Source of the DNA: Sinomonas humi
GTDB lineage: Bacteria > Actinomycetota > Actinomycetes > Actinomycetales > Micrococcaceae
Assembly: GCF_000802235.1 (NCBI RefSeq)
Contig: NZ_JTDL01000145.1
Location: 1-64,000 of the forward strand
DNA length: 64,000 nt
Direction of reading: 5' to 3'
Below, one piece after another: positions 34,341-44,160 of this stretch; within the stretch, counting starts at the first letter, position 1; the number at the start of each line of letters is the position of its first letter. Both the position numbers and the translations under genes were made by a program. Under the pieces are notes generated by a model. That model did not search any database, was not told where the DNA came from, and saw nothing but the letters and a program-made list of their open reading frames with translations.

Positions 34341-34696
34341 GCCAGATGCAGCGCAGCAGCCTGGAGGATGCCGTCGATGTCGGCGTCCGGCACGTCCCTC
34401 CGATACGCATCGGCAACGGTTTTGAAGCCCGCGGCCATGCCGAGCACCAGCCGTGTGTAGTCAGGTGCGAGGGCCTCGATGACGCCCGCGACGATTTGGG
34501 GGAGAACGTCCCGGAGCGCTTCGATCTGCTCCTCGCTGCCGCCCGTGAAGGAAACCGACACCCCCTCGTCGAGCCGGACGAGCGACTTCAGCGATTCCTT
34601 GAACATCTTCGTCGCCGCCGGGTCGTCGGGTTCCCACGAGAGGGTCGCCGTGAGGATCCCGATGCCGCGTTGGACCATTTCCGTCTCATCGCTCAT
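34328..34696 (-). CDS. conserved hypothetical protein
   Basis: The 122-residue acidic protein starts at the ATG at 34696 (MSDETEMVQRGIG). It is helix-rich with segments TKMFKESLKSLVRLDEGVSVSFTGGSEEQIEALRDVLPQIVAGVIEALAPDY (location cue) and ends LHLAEEE. No family is recognised. Its promoter side carries one copy of the ACGACGGC palindrome (34738-34764). Confidence 0.6.
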   Translation of the reverse strand: MSDETEMVQRGIGILTATLSWEPDDPAATKMFKESLKSLVRLDEGVSVSFTGGSEEQIEALRDVLPQIVAGVIEALAPDYTRLVLGMAAGFKTVADAYRRDVPDADIDGILQAAALHLAEEE

Positions 34697-34737
34697 TAGC
34701 CCATCATTCCGCCTTGCCCCGCCGGGAGTACACCAGC

Positions 34738-34764
34738 ACGACGGCGCGGCGCGGCCGCCGTCGT
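34738..34764. repeat. palindromic element in the intergenic region upstream of katG
   Basis: ACGACGGC (34738-34745), an 11-nt GC-rich loop and GCCGTCGT (34757-34764), same core as the other elements of this kind in the window. Confidence 0.6.
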
Positions 34765-34927
34765 CGCCCGCGCCTTCGCTGCCTCTCGCCAAAGGGAAGC
34801 GTCTGAGTAGACGCTGGGGACTCGCCGTCGGGCCTTTACTGAATCCCCAGAGTGTTCAATACTCCGAAGGGTGCCGAGCGCAGCGGAGTTCAGGCGCCAT
34901 GCCGAGCGAGCTCCCGCCCCGCCCTAG

Positions 34928-37183
<2,256 letters not shown>

Positions 37184-37193
37184 CGGTCCTTCA

Positions 37194-37661
37194 GTGAAAG
37201 GCAGGCGGGCCGTGGCCATCGCAATGATGGCCACGGCCTGCCTTTTCTTGGCCGGGTGCGGCGGAGTGGGCGCGCCCAGTGGGCGGACGACGACGGCGCC
37301 GCCGAGCTCCACAGCATCGTCGCCTCCAGCGCCCACCGCCACGGGGACGACATCGGTGCCTCCTTCCGAGCCCTCATCCGGCACGGGCGCGTACGGGTTG
37401 GTGACAGCTGGACCGACTTGTCCTGTCGAGAGGGAGGACCAGCCGTGCCCGCCGCGTCCGGTCGCAACGGACGTTCAGGCGCTGACCGCGAGCGGTGTCG
37501 TCGTCTCCTCGACGCGTGGTGCCCCCTTGAGGGACGACGACGGCGCGCACCCCGGAGTGCGCGCCGTCGTCGTTCGCTACTCGGTGATCTCGCCCCAAAG
37601 GCGGGGTGTTCACATCAAGGCGAGACGTGGTCCAGGTGCCGGTTCCGGGTGTGCGGCGTGA
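37194..37661 (+). CDS. small lipoprotein with altered C-terminus
   Basis: A GTG at 37194 starts a 155-residue frame with a textbook lipoprotein signal (LFLAGCGG, lipidated Cys22), a Ser/Thr/Pro linker (~25-65) and a conserved GLVTAGPTCPVEREDQPCPPRPV motif. In relatives known to me the last motif begins a beta-sandwich of the carboxypeptidase-regulatory type that continues for ~40 residues. Here that fold breaks off after ASGVVVSS, and the rest is encoded by a perfect 17-bp palindrome (37534-37573) and following DNA. The gene is therefore probably truncated or remodelled. Its 3' end overlaps the convergent MFS gene by 47 bp. The signal-peptide codons also form the katG terminator. Confidence 0.6.
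   Translation: MKGRRAVAIAMMATACLFLAGCGGVGAPSGRTTTAPPSSTASSPPAPTATGTTSVPPSEPSSGTGAYGLVTAGPTCPVEREDQPCPPRPVATDVQALTASGVVVSSTRGAPLRDDDGAHPGVRAVVVRYSVISPQRRGVHIKARRGPGAGSGCAA
37197..37247 (+). terminator. katG terminator embedded in a signal-peptide coding sequence
   Basis: AAAGGCAGG + bulge + CCGTGGCCATC, loop GCAAT, GATGGCCACGG + CCTGCCTTT, followed by TCTT. This is a 20-bp stem with a small bulge and a T-rich end, 14 bp past the katG stop. The same bases encode residues ~2-17 of the lipoprotein starting at 37194. Confidence 0.75.
37534..37573. repeat. perfect 17-bp-arm palindrome inside the lipoprotein gene 3' end
   Basis: ACGACGACGGCGCGCAC (37534-37550), loop CCCGGA, GTGCGCGCCGTCGTCGT (37557-37573). 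It is the longest copy of the ACGACGGC palindrome family in the window and a potential terminator hairpin for both convergent genes. Confidence 0.8.
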
Positions 37662-39078
37662 ACTGGACGATCACCGCCGAGACGACCATGAACGAGGTGA
37701 TGAGGAGCAGCGCCCACAGTACGGAGAGGTGCGGCAGCAGGGGAGCGATCGCAAGGACGCCGATGCCGCCTCCGATGTGCCCCACACCGTCGACGAGCGC
37801 GAAGCCTGTGGTTCGTGCGCGGGTCGGGAACAGTTCGGCGGTGAGGGCGTAGGTGGGGGAGACCCACATGTTGAAGCCGGCGAAGATCAGCGCCGCGCCG
37901 ATGAACGCGATCACGATGTCGGTGCCCGCGAGAGCCACCGTGAACGCGCCCGCGAGGGTCACGACCGCGGCGATCGGAAGCCAGACCCGCCGCTCGAGCT
38001 TTTCGACGATGAAGGACATGATCACCGCCTCTGCGACGAAGCCGAGCGTTCCGACGGCGGCGATGACGCCAGCCTCCGGCGGGGCGTAATGCAGCGACGT
38101 GAGCACAGCGGTGAACCCGGCCGCGAACGAGTACACCGTGATGTACCCGATGAACCACATGACCAACAGCAGGAGGATTCGCTTGAGGTAGAAGCGGTTC
38201 CCGAACAGTTCGCGGTATGGCGAGGACGACGACGACCGGTCGCCTTCCGCTGCCAAGGCGGCTTCGGCGTCGGACGTTTCAGGTGCAGCGGCAACCTCGG
38301 GGAGCGGGCCCTTCTTGAGGGCGCGCTGCTCCAGGTCGGCGACAGTCTTGTCTGCTTCCTGGAGCCGTCCCCGCTGGGCGAGCCATCTTGCCGACTCAGG
38401 GAGTTCGAACCGGAGCAGGATCGCGACGACGGCCAGGATCGCGCCGATGCCGTACATCCAGCGCCAGCCATCCTCGAAACCGGGGCCCGCGGCGGCGAAC
38501 GGGAGGCCGAGGGGCCACGGCGTCGCCGGGGTCGTGAGCCAGAGGCCGAGCCAGATCCCGAAGAACGCGCCGAGGGCGGACATGATGAAGATGACGGTGG
38601 TGAACTTCGCGCGCGAACGCCTCGGTGCCACCTCGCTGATGTAGGTGTTGACGATCGCGAGGTCGGCGCCGATGCCGATACCCGTCACGATGCGGGAGAT
38701 GGTGAAGTTCAGGTAGTCCGTCGAGAACGCCGTGTACAGGGAGCCCAAGCCGGTGATGAGCATGGTGAACAGCAGCATGTTGCGCCGTCCGATGCGGTCG
38801 GCGACGGGGCTGAGAACGAGCGTGCCCACCACGTAGCCGGCGAGGTTGAGTACCACCGGTAGGGGCAGGGCGTCGAGCGCCGTCTCGGGTGTGCAGCCCT
38901 TCTGGAGGCTCACGCACGTCTGGATGAACGAGACGTTGATGTCGAAGATGTCGTAGAAGGTGAACAGGAACCCCAGGCCGATGATGGCGATGAACGACGG
39001 CGAGAGCGACCAGACCTGGAGACGGTCGAGCCGGGCGTTGATGCTGCGCGCTGAGACCGCGGTCGGTGTGGCGCTCAC
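37615..39078 (-). CDS. MFS transporter (sugar/metabolite porter type)
   Basis: The protein is 487 residues from a GTG at 39078 that overlaps the stop of a 16-codon leader ORF (GTGA). It has about 12 transmembrane helices with a Ser/Glu-rich loop between helices 6 and 7 (~residues 255-300). Motifs LSPVADRIGRRNML and ESARWLAQRGR place it in the sugar-porter/aromatic acid-type metabolite:H+ symporters; the long first extracellular loop with two Cys (IQTCVSLQKGCTP) is distinctive. The substrate is unknown. An in-frame TTG at 39138 would add 20 poorly conserved residues. Confidence 0.88.
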   Translation of the reverse strand: MSATPTAVSARSINARLDRLQVWSLSPSFIAIIGLGFLFTFYDIFDINVSFIQTCVSLQKGCTPETALDALPLPVVLNLAGYVVGTLVLSPVADRIGRRNMLLFTMLITGLGSLYTAFSTDYLNFTISRIVTGIGIGADLAIVNTYISEVAPRRSRAKFTTVIFIMSALGAFFGIWLGLWLTTPATPWPLGLPFAAAGPGFEDGWRWMYGIGAILAVVAILLRFELPESARWLAQRGRLQEADKTVADLEQRALKKGPLPEVAAAPETSDAEAALAAEGDRSSSSSPYRELFGNRFYLKRILLLLVMWFIGYITVYSFAAGFTAVLTSLHYAPPEAGVIAAVGTLGFVAEAVIMSFIVEKLERRVWLPIAAVVTLAGAFTVALAGTDIVIAFIGAALIFAGFNMWVSPTYALTAELFPTRARTTGFALVDGVGHIGGGIGVLAIAPLLPHLSVLWALLLITSFMVVSAVIVQFTPHTRNRHLDHVSP

Positions 39079-39125
39079 CGGAGGCTGTTCTCCGGTGGGA
39101 TGGACGCGAGGACCGGAAGAGACAT
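39075..39125 (-). CDS. 16-residue leader ORF coupled to the MFS gene
   Basis: An ATG at 39125 with GAGGGA 5 nt upstream opens a short frame (MSLPVLASIPPENSLR). Its TGA stop overlaps the GTG start of the MFS gene by the usual GTGA arrangement. Inside it, GGAGAA lies at the right distance to act as the ribosome-binding site for the MFS gene. Translation of the leader could couple or gate transporter synthesis. Confidence 0.45.
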   Translation of the reverse strand: MSLPVLASIPPENSLR

Positions 39126-39562
39126 GAGCTTCCCTCAATTCACATCGTTGTGACTGGCACTGGATCGGTGTTCGATATTAGAACTGGGTGTTCCCATATC
39201 GCCTAGACGATAGTAGGGGGTGCTCCCTTGACGGTTCAAGTGTTTTCTGGGGGCCAGAATCCTGGTGCTTGTCGAGGGGGCATCGGACAGGCGCTCCCCA
39301 GGGTGGCGTGCTCTTGTGACGGCTTGTACTTGTCGCGGTAGGGGGCCCTTACGGTAGCGACTGGGACAAGGCTGATGCCTTGAAGGGGCTGCCTGTCGCG
39401 CTTGGGCGGAAGGCTTGGCTCGATCGGCCCACTTGTATTTCTGACTTCTTCCGGCGCTCTCAGGGGAGGCTCGGCCTCCTCAATTCGTGGACGCTTTGAG
39501 CAAGGCCGCGGCTAGGGCCGTGGACGTCAAGAGCAATGAACAGACATGGAATGGGGGCAGGG
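39126..39562. other. intergenic region, no gene found
   Basis: About 430 bp between the divergent MFS leader and the efflux operon. It must hold both promoters; a TTGACG hexamer at ~39228 is the only -35-like box noted and its -10 is unconvincing. No hairpin or repeat was seen. Confidence 0.5.
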
Positions 39563-39640
39563 ATGAAGCTCTGGAAACGGGCTGCGGGGACAATGGCTGC
39601 GGCCGCGGCGGCTGGTGTCCTGGCGGTCCGCATCTTCTAG
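39563..39640 (+). CDS. 25-residue basic-hydrophobic peptide at head of efflux operon
   Basis: ATG at 39563 follows GGGGGCAGGG and runs 25 codons to a TAG at 39638. The peptide starts MKLWKRAAGTM, continues as an Ala-rich hydrophobic run and ends VLAVRIF, like a signal peptide or a single short membrane helix without a mature part. It lies 17 bp before the lipoprotein start, so it could be translationally coupled, or be a small membrane peptide. It may also be the decayed 5' end of a larger exported protein. Confidence 0.4.
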   Translation: MKLWKRAAGTMAAAAAAGVLAVRIF

Positions 39641-39657
39641 GGGCGTTTGAAGGCGGC

Positions 39658-40590
39658 ATGAAGAAGATCATCGCGAGAGCGTCCCTAGTGTTCGTCGGGA
39701 TGGCCTCAGTTGGGTGCGGGGCCAAGACTGTGCCCAGCAGTTCGTTGCCTATGGCGGACCCCAGCGAGCCGTATAGCGCGTATCTGGCCGACGATCTATT
39801 GAGCATTAACTCGGCAACCAGAGAGCTCGAGTACCGATGCTACGCGGAAAATGGATACCCCGAGTTTCTTGAGGTTTTATCTGAACAAAAGGCTAACGAG
39901 TTCCGATCTTCGGCCGCGACTCCAGATTTCAAGACGACTTTTAGGTCGTTTTCTAAATCGCCATGGTTTTCCTCTGAGCAGGATGCCCGAACGAGAGGCT
40001 ACGGGAATACTATTCCCGGGTTGGATGCACAAGTCGTCACTATGGACGATTCGTTCGGCAAGACAGCCGACGCCTGTCGTGAAGCGACCCTGAAACGGAC
40101 CTCAGGCAATGAGGATGTGCTCCAGGAGTATATCCAAGTGGGAAACGCGCTCGCTGAAGCCCTCGCGGTCATTCCGAATCAGGCCAAGGACTCTGGGACA
40201 CAAAAAGTCTTCGCATGTATGAATAAAGGCGGATACCCCGTAGACCCAAACGGTCCTAATAAGTCAATGGGCTGGAACGTGGATTTTGGCGTCCCCCTCG
40301 GTGTCGAACCTCGGATGCCTCAGGCAGAGGATCTGACCAAGGGAGCAGTGACGAAGGTGATCCCTGCCGAGCCTGCTCTAGAGTATGTCCCCACGGCCAA
40401 GGAATCAGAGTCGGCGGCTGCGATGTACCGGTGTTCGGTCGAAACCGGAGCACATGACGACTGGCTGAAAATCGTCAATGATGCCAAGAACGCTGCGCTG
40501 GCGAAGAACGAGGCAGCCCTGATTGAGCTGAACCCGAAGATCAAAGAGTTGGCAAAGTCTGCAGCCCGCGCCTTGCAGGAGAAATCGTAA
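39658..40590 (+). CDS. lipoprotein of unknown function, first large gene of efflux operon
   Basis: The 310-residue protein starts at the ATG at 39658 (GAAGG upstream) with signal MKKIIARASLVFVGMASVGC, lipidated Cys21. The mature part has three Cys-containing segments of similar style (LEYRCYAENGYPEFLE, KVFACMNKGGYPVD, AMYRCSVETGAHDDWL), suggesting an internally repeated helical unit. GC content is visibly lower than in neighbouring genes at its start. It is followed after 4 bp by the membrane-fusion protein gene, so it is likely an envelope accessory factor of this transporter. No known family is recognised. Confidence 0.75.
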   Translation: MKKIIARASLVFVGMASVGCGAKTVPSSSLPMADPSEPYSAYLADDLLSINSATRELEYRCYAENGYPEFLEVLSEQKANEFRSSAATPDFKTTFRSFSKSPWFSSEQDARTRGYGNTIPGLDAQVVTMDDSFGKTADACREATLKRTSGNEDVLQEYIQVGNALAEALAVIPNQAKDSGTQKVFACMNKGGYPVDPNGPNKSMGWNVDFGVPLGVEPRMPQAEDLTKGAVTKVIPAEPALEYVPTAKESESAAAMYRCSVETGAHDDWLKIVNDAKNAALAKNEAALIELNPKIKELAKSAARALQEKS

Positions 40591-40594
40591 GCCA

Positions 40595-41800
40595 GTGGGG
40601 CAGAGTAAAAGGAAACGACTTTGGGTAGCTGGGGGAGTGGCCGTCGTCGTTATTGCCCTCGTTGCGGGTCTGGCGCTGTTCGTCTTCCCGCAAGTCCGCA
40701 CGCCACAGCAAATGGCTGCGGAGGCGGCACCGCCCCCGCCGTCACTGATAACGGCGGTGGTGGAAAGGCGTGCGCTGAGTGCGAAAGTTGTCATGCGGGC
40801 CACCGTCGCCCCTGGTCCAGCCTTTGATCTCAAACCATCCGATGCACTGGCGACGGCAGGAATGATCGTCACTTCGATTCCGGCGGCATCCGCAACGACG
40901 GTGGCATCTGGAACGGTGGTCGTCGAGGCAAATGGAGAGCCGCTCATTGCGATGAACTGGGCCTTCCCTGCCTATCGTGACATTCGAGCGGGTGACGCAG
41001 GCCCTGACGTCGTCCAGCTGCAGAAGACTCTCGCGCGCCTCGGCTATGCCACTGGCGGTACCGGAATTTTCGACGCTAGCACCCGCAGGGGCCTCCAACA
41101 GCTCTATTCTGACCGCGGCTATAAGGCTCCCGCTGGGCAGGCGTCGTCTGGACAAGGAACGGGCCAAGGTTCCGCAAGTGGGGATCGAGGAAGCAGTTCG
41201 TCCGCTGTGTCGATCGGCTCCAACGAGGTGTACTTGGCAGCACGTCAGGTTTTAGTCATCCCTAAGCCAAGCAGCGCGGTGACGACGATACCCATCAAGG
41301 TCGGTGAAAGGATCGCGGCCGAGACAGTGCTTGCCAAGCTCGACGGGCAAGCCAGCAGCGTCGTGGCATCAACCACGCCCGAGCGGGCTTCGAAAGTCAA
41401 GGCCGGGGCGATCGGGAGGCTCACGAGCGCCGGCGGCGAACAATACGAAGTGAAGGTGACCGCGGTTGCTTCCACCGTTGCCGAGGTCTCCGGGCTGGGA
41501 CAAGGCGTGAAGATCGACCTGGCGTTTGGGGACTCGGCAAGGGCCGCGCCAGTTTCGGCTGAAGGCACCACCTCGAGACTTGAAATTTCCACAGGATCGA
41601 CCGCGGAAGGGCTCGTCGTGCCGGTGACCGCGATCTACTCAATGGAGGATGGATCGAGCTACGTGGTTCCCCGCTCGGATGCGAACAAGCGGATAGCGGT
41701 GACAGTCGGAGCGAACATTGATGGATCAGTCGAAATTAAGCCCGGCTCAGAACTCAAAGAAGGCGACGTCGTCGTTCTTGGAACAATGCCGTCCCGATGA
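40595..41800 (+). CDS. membrane-fusion/adaptor protein with peptidoglycan-binding domain
   Basis: The 401-residue protein starts at a GTG at 40595. An N-terminal membrane anchor (VAGGVAVVVIALVAGLALFVF) is followed by a beta region. A PG_binding_1 motif (AGDAGPDVVQLQKTLARLGYATGG...FDASTRRGLQQLY, residues ~130-170) is inserted where MacA/HlyD adaptors have the hairpin. A Gly/Ser-rich linker and barrel domains lead to VPVTAIYSMEDGSSYVVP and the end domain. In Gram-positive bacteria such adaptors link a MacB-type ABC transporter to the cell wall. It overlaps the ATPase start by 4 bp. Confidence 0.85.
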   Translation: MGQSKRKRLWVAGGVAVVVIALVAGLALFVFPQVRTPQQMAAEAAPPPPSLITAVVERRALSAKVVMRATVAPGPAFDLKPSDALATAGMIVTSIPAASATTVASGTVVVEANGEPLIAMNWAFPAYRDIRAGDAGPDVVQLQKTLARLGYATGGTGIFDASTRRGLQQLYSDRGYKAPAGQASSGQGTGQGSASGDRGSSSSAVSIGSNEVYLAARQVLVIPKPSSAVTTIPIKVGERIAAETVLAKLDGQASSVVASTTPERASKVKAGAIGRLTSAGGEQYEVKVTAVASTVAEVSGLGQGVKIDLAFGDSARAAPVSAEGTTSRLEISTGSTAEGLVVPVTAIYSMEDGSSYVVPRSDANKRIAVTVGANIDGSVEIKPGSELKEGDVVVLGTMPSR

Positions 41801-42501
41801 AAGGCGCGGCTTGTTCTGATCCAGTCATTGAACTGCGAGACGTGACGAAGAGGTATCCGGGCCGTATCGCCGTTCACGCCCTTCAACCCACTAACCTCGC
41901 AATAGGACGAGGCGAATCTCTCGCCGTCGTCGGGCCCTCGGGCTCCGGGAAATCCACGCTACTGAACATTCTCGGGTTGCTCGACGCTCCCACTCATGGA
42001 ACCTACCTTCTGGAAGGGGTGGATATCACGGCGGCTGACGAAGCCGTGCGCGGTGTTGTTCGCGGGCAAATGTTCGGTTTCGTCTTCCAAGCGTTCCACC
42101 TCCTGCCTCACCGAACCGTGGTTGAGAACGTCGAACTTGCCATGATGTACGCCACGGTCACCGTCAAGGACCGGCGCGAGCGGGCTCTGGAAGCGCTCGA
42201 AGCCCTTGGCCTCATGCATCGTCGAGACGCCGATCCTCGTGACCTTTCCGGAGGCGAGCGTCAGCGGACGGCGATTGCACGGGCCATCTGCCTCAGACCC
42301 AAGGTTCTCTTCTGCGACGAACCCACGGGCAATCTTGACACCCGCAACAGCGCGATCGTTATGGATGTCCTGGCGGACCTGAACGAGAAGGGACAGACGC
42401 TCGTTATGGTTACGCACAATTTGAGTCTTGCGAGTTCGTTGCTGCGGACGGTCACGGTCGAAGACGGAATAGTCGCGGACGGCGCAAGGCCACCGGCATG
42501 A
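41797..42501 (+). CDS. MacB/LolD-type ABC transporter ATPase
   Basis: The 234-residue protein carries Walker A GPSGSGKST (~residues 46-54), Q-loop FVFQAFHLLPHRTVVENV, signature LSGGERQRTAIARAI, Walker B VLFCDEPTGNLD and H-loop VTHN. The LLPHRTVVENVELAM style is that of the MacB/FtsE/LolD group, which pumps or extrudes substrates with a MacB-like permease. Stop-start overlaps (ATGA) on both sides tie it to the adaptor and the permease. Confidence 0.93.
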   Translation: MKGAACSDPVIELRDVTKRYPGRIAVHALQPTNLAIGRGESLAVVGPSGSGKSTLLNILGLLDAPTHGTYLLEGVDITAADEAVRGVVRGQMFGFVFQAFHLLPHRTVVENVELAMMYATVTVKDRRERALEALEALGLMHRRDADPRDLSGGERQRTAIARAICLRPKVLFCDEPTGNLDTRNSAIVMDVLADLNEKGQTLVMVTHNLSLASSLLRTVTVEDGIVADGARPPA

Positions 42502-43769
42502 AAGAGAACCGTCGAAGAAGCCGGAGGCATGAGCGGGAAGTCCTGACGCGCCTCGGACTGCGGAAGAGCCGTCTTGGGATTACAGATCTTCTTCGGGAAT
42601 CGTGGCGGTCCGTGACAAGGGATTTCGGCCGATCGGTGGTCTCGGCGCTAGGGGCACTCTTGGGCTCCGCAGCCTTTGTTGTGACTCTCGGCCTCACGGG
42701 GACTGCCAGCCATCAGGTGTCCGCTGCCTTCGATATCCGCCGAGCCACCGAGGTAAGCGTGACGGAACGCGATACGGGCAGGGCTTCAAGCGAGGCGGCC
42801 GAGACGACGCCGCGATGGTTTACGCCCCTGGCGGCCCAAAGAGCGGGCGACATGGCCGGCGTCGTTCATGCTGGCCGCATCGCAACCGTGAAAGCGGTCG
42901 ACGTCCGGCGGTTTTATCTGGCTGCCGGCGATGAGGTCCCGACTGACGTGTACGCCGTCGACCGCGAGAGCCTGGCGGCGATTGAGCCTCAAGGCATTGT
43001 GGGCAGGACGTTTGACGGCGGCCATGTGCTCCGCGCGGACGCCGTCGTGTTGCTCTCGAAGTCCGTCGCAGCCCGGCTCGGTGTGGTCCAACCTGGCGCT
43101 GCGGTGTTCATCGGAGACCTCGGCCTAACGGTCATCGGTATCTACAGTGACGTCGCCCGCGTACCGGGTGCAGCCGGAGGAATCATCCTTCCGATAACCG
43201 TCCAGGAAAATGCCAAGGCCTTCGATAAGCAGATGCCCAGCCGTCAGATCTTCTTCGAGACGGTCCCTGGTGCCGCCTCTCAGCTTGGTCTGCAAGCCGC
43301 CCTTGCGGTGTCACCCGCCCAACCGGACCTCGTCGAGGTCAATGCGCCACCAGATCCCAAAACCCTCAGGCAAGAAGTCGAAAGCAGTGTCCTTCAGCTG
43401 AGCGTTATTGTCAGCCTTGTCATCCTCGCTCTCGGTGCGATTTCCATCGGAAACACCACCGCCGTCCGAGTCGTGCTCCGCACCGGCGAAATCGGTCTTC
43501 GCCGAGCCCTTGGGGCACGCCGGACCGATATCTTCTGTCAGGTCCTCGGGGAGACCGCAGCACTCGGCCTTCTCGGGGGCACTCTGGGGACCGTAATAGG
43601 TGTCCTTGTCACCGTCGCGGTATCGCTCGGGAACCGATGGATACCAGTCCTCGACCCTACGATTCCAGCTCTTGCGATCATCGCTGGCGCGGCTGCGGGA
43701 GTCATTGCTGGTGCGTATCCAGCAATCCGAGCCACCAGAATCACTCCTGCCCAGGCGCTCAGCCGCTAG
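42498..43769 (+). CDS. MacB-like ABC permease
   Basis: The 423-residue protein has an N-terminal basic region and one helix (SALGALLGSAAFVVTLGLT). A large extracytoplasmic domain (~80-300) follows, then three C-terminal helices with the FtsX-like motif AISIGNTTAVRVVLRTGEIGLRRALGARRTDIF and the ending IRATRITPAQALSR. This is the MacB topology without a fused ATPase. With the adaptor and ATPase it should export peptides, toxins or antibiotics. The last 49 bp are partly duplicated at 44061-44108. Confidence 0.92.
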   Translation: MKENRRRSRRHEREVLTRLGLRKSRLGITDLLRESWRSVTRDFGRSVVSALGALLGSAAFVVTLGLTGTASHQVSAAFDIRRATEVSVTERDTGRASSEAAETTPRWFTPLAAQRAGDMAGVVHAGRIATVKAVDVRRFYLAAGDEVPTDVYAVDRESLAAIEPQGIVGRTFDGGHVLRADAVVLLSKSVAARLGVVQPGAAVFIGDLGLTVIGIYSDVARVPGAAGGIILPITVQENAKAFDKQMPSRQIFFETVPGAASQLGLQAALAVSPAQPDLVEVNAPPDPKTLRQEVESSVLQLSVIVSLVILALGAISIGNTTAVRVVLRTGEIGLRRALGARRTDIFCQVLGETAALGLLGGTLGTVIGVLVTVAVSLGNRWIPVLDPTIPALAIIAGAAAGVIAGAYPAIRATRITPAQALSR

Positions 43770-44108
43770 CTGGGGTAGGCACTGAGATTTTCTGCTCATG
43801 CTCAACCCGATTCGACCCACTGAAGGAAAATGCCGTGAATCGCAGTTCCACCATCTGGCTTTTACTGGCACTCGTACTTGGCTTCTACTCTCTCTACGTA
43901 TTCTCTTCCGGGCCCCGAGAATCACTTTGGGTAGCGGTTTCGGGAGGTGTCCTCGCCGTCGCCTCCGTAGCGGCGCTGGCAAGCTTCGTGCGCTCCATCA
44001 AGTCTCGGGACTAGTGCGTCGGCTCCGGGGTCTATTTCGCGCGCTCCTTGAGCTGCCGTCAGCACTCCGAGCCATCAGAATCACTCCTGCCCAGGGCTCA
44101 GCCGCTAG
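43721..44108 (+). repeat. duplicated 3' end of the permease gene (43721-43769 and 44061-44108)
   Basis: The last 49 bp of the permease gene (through its TAG) reappear ~340 bp downstream with two substitutions and one deleted base. A shorter match to the same sequence (GCCACCAGAATCACTCCT) occurs at 47594-47611. The second copy reads as a broken RAIRITPAQ end, so it may be the remnant of another MacB-like permease gene. Confidence 0.7.
43835..44014 (+). CDS. small two-helix membrane protein
   Basis: A GTG at 43835 with GAAGGAAAA upstream opens a 59-residue protein with two hydrophobic helices (IWLLLALVLGFYSLYVF and VAVSGGVLAVASVAALASFV) and a short basic end (RSIKSRD). It lies 65 bp after the permease gene and may belong to the efflux operon. 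No family recognised. Confidence 0.6.
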   Translation: MNRSSTIWLLLALVLGFYSLYVFSSGPRESLWVAVSGGVLAVASVAALASFVRSIKSRD

Positions 44109-44160
44109 ATGCCTACGTCACCTTCCCCTCCCGGATCACTGCTACCGATATTCGGCCCCG

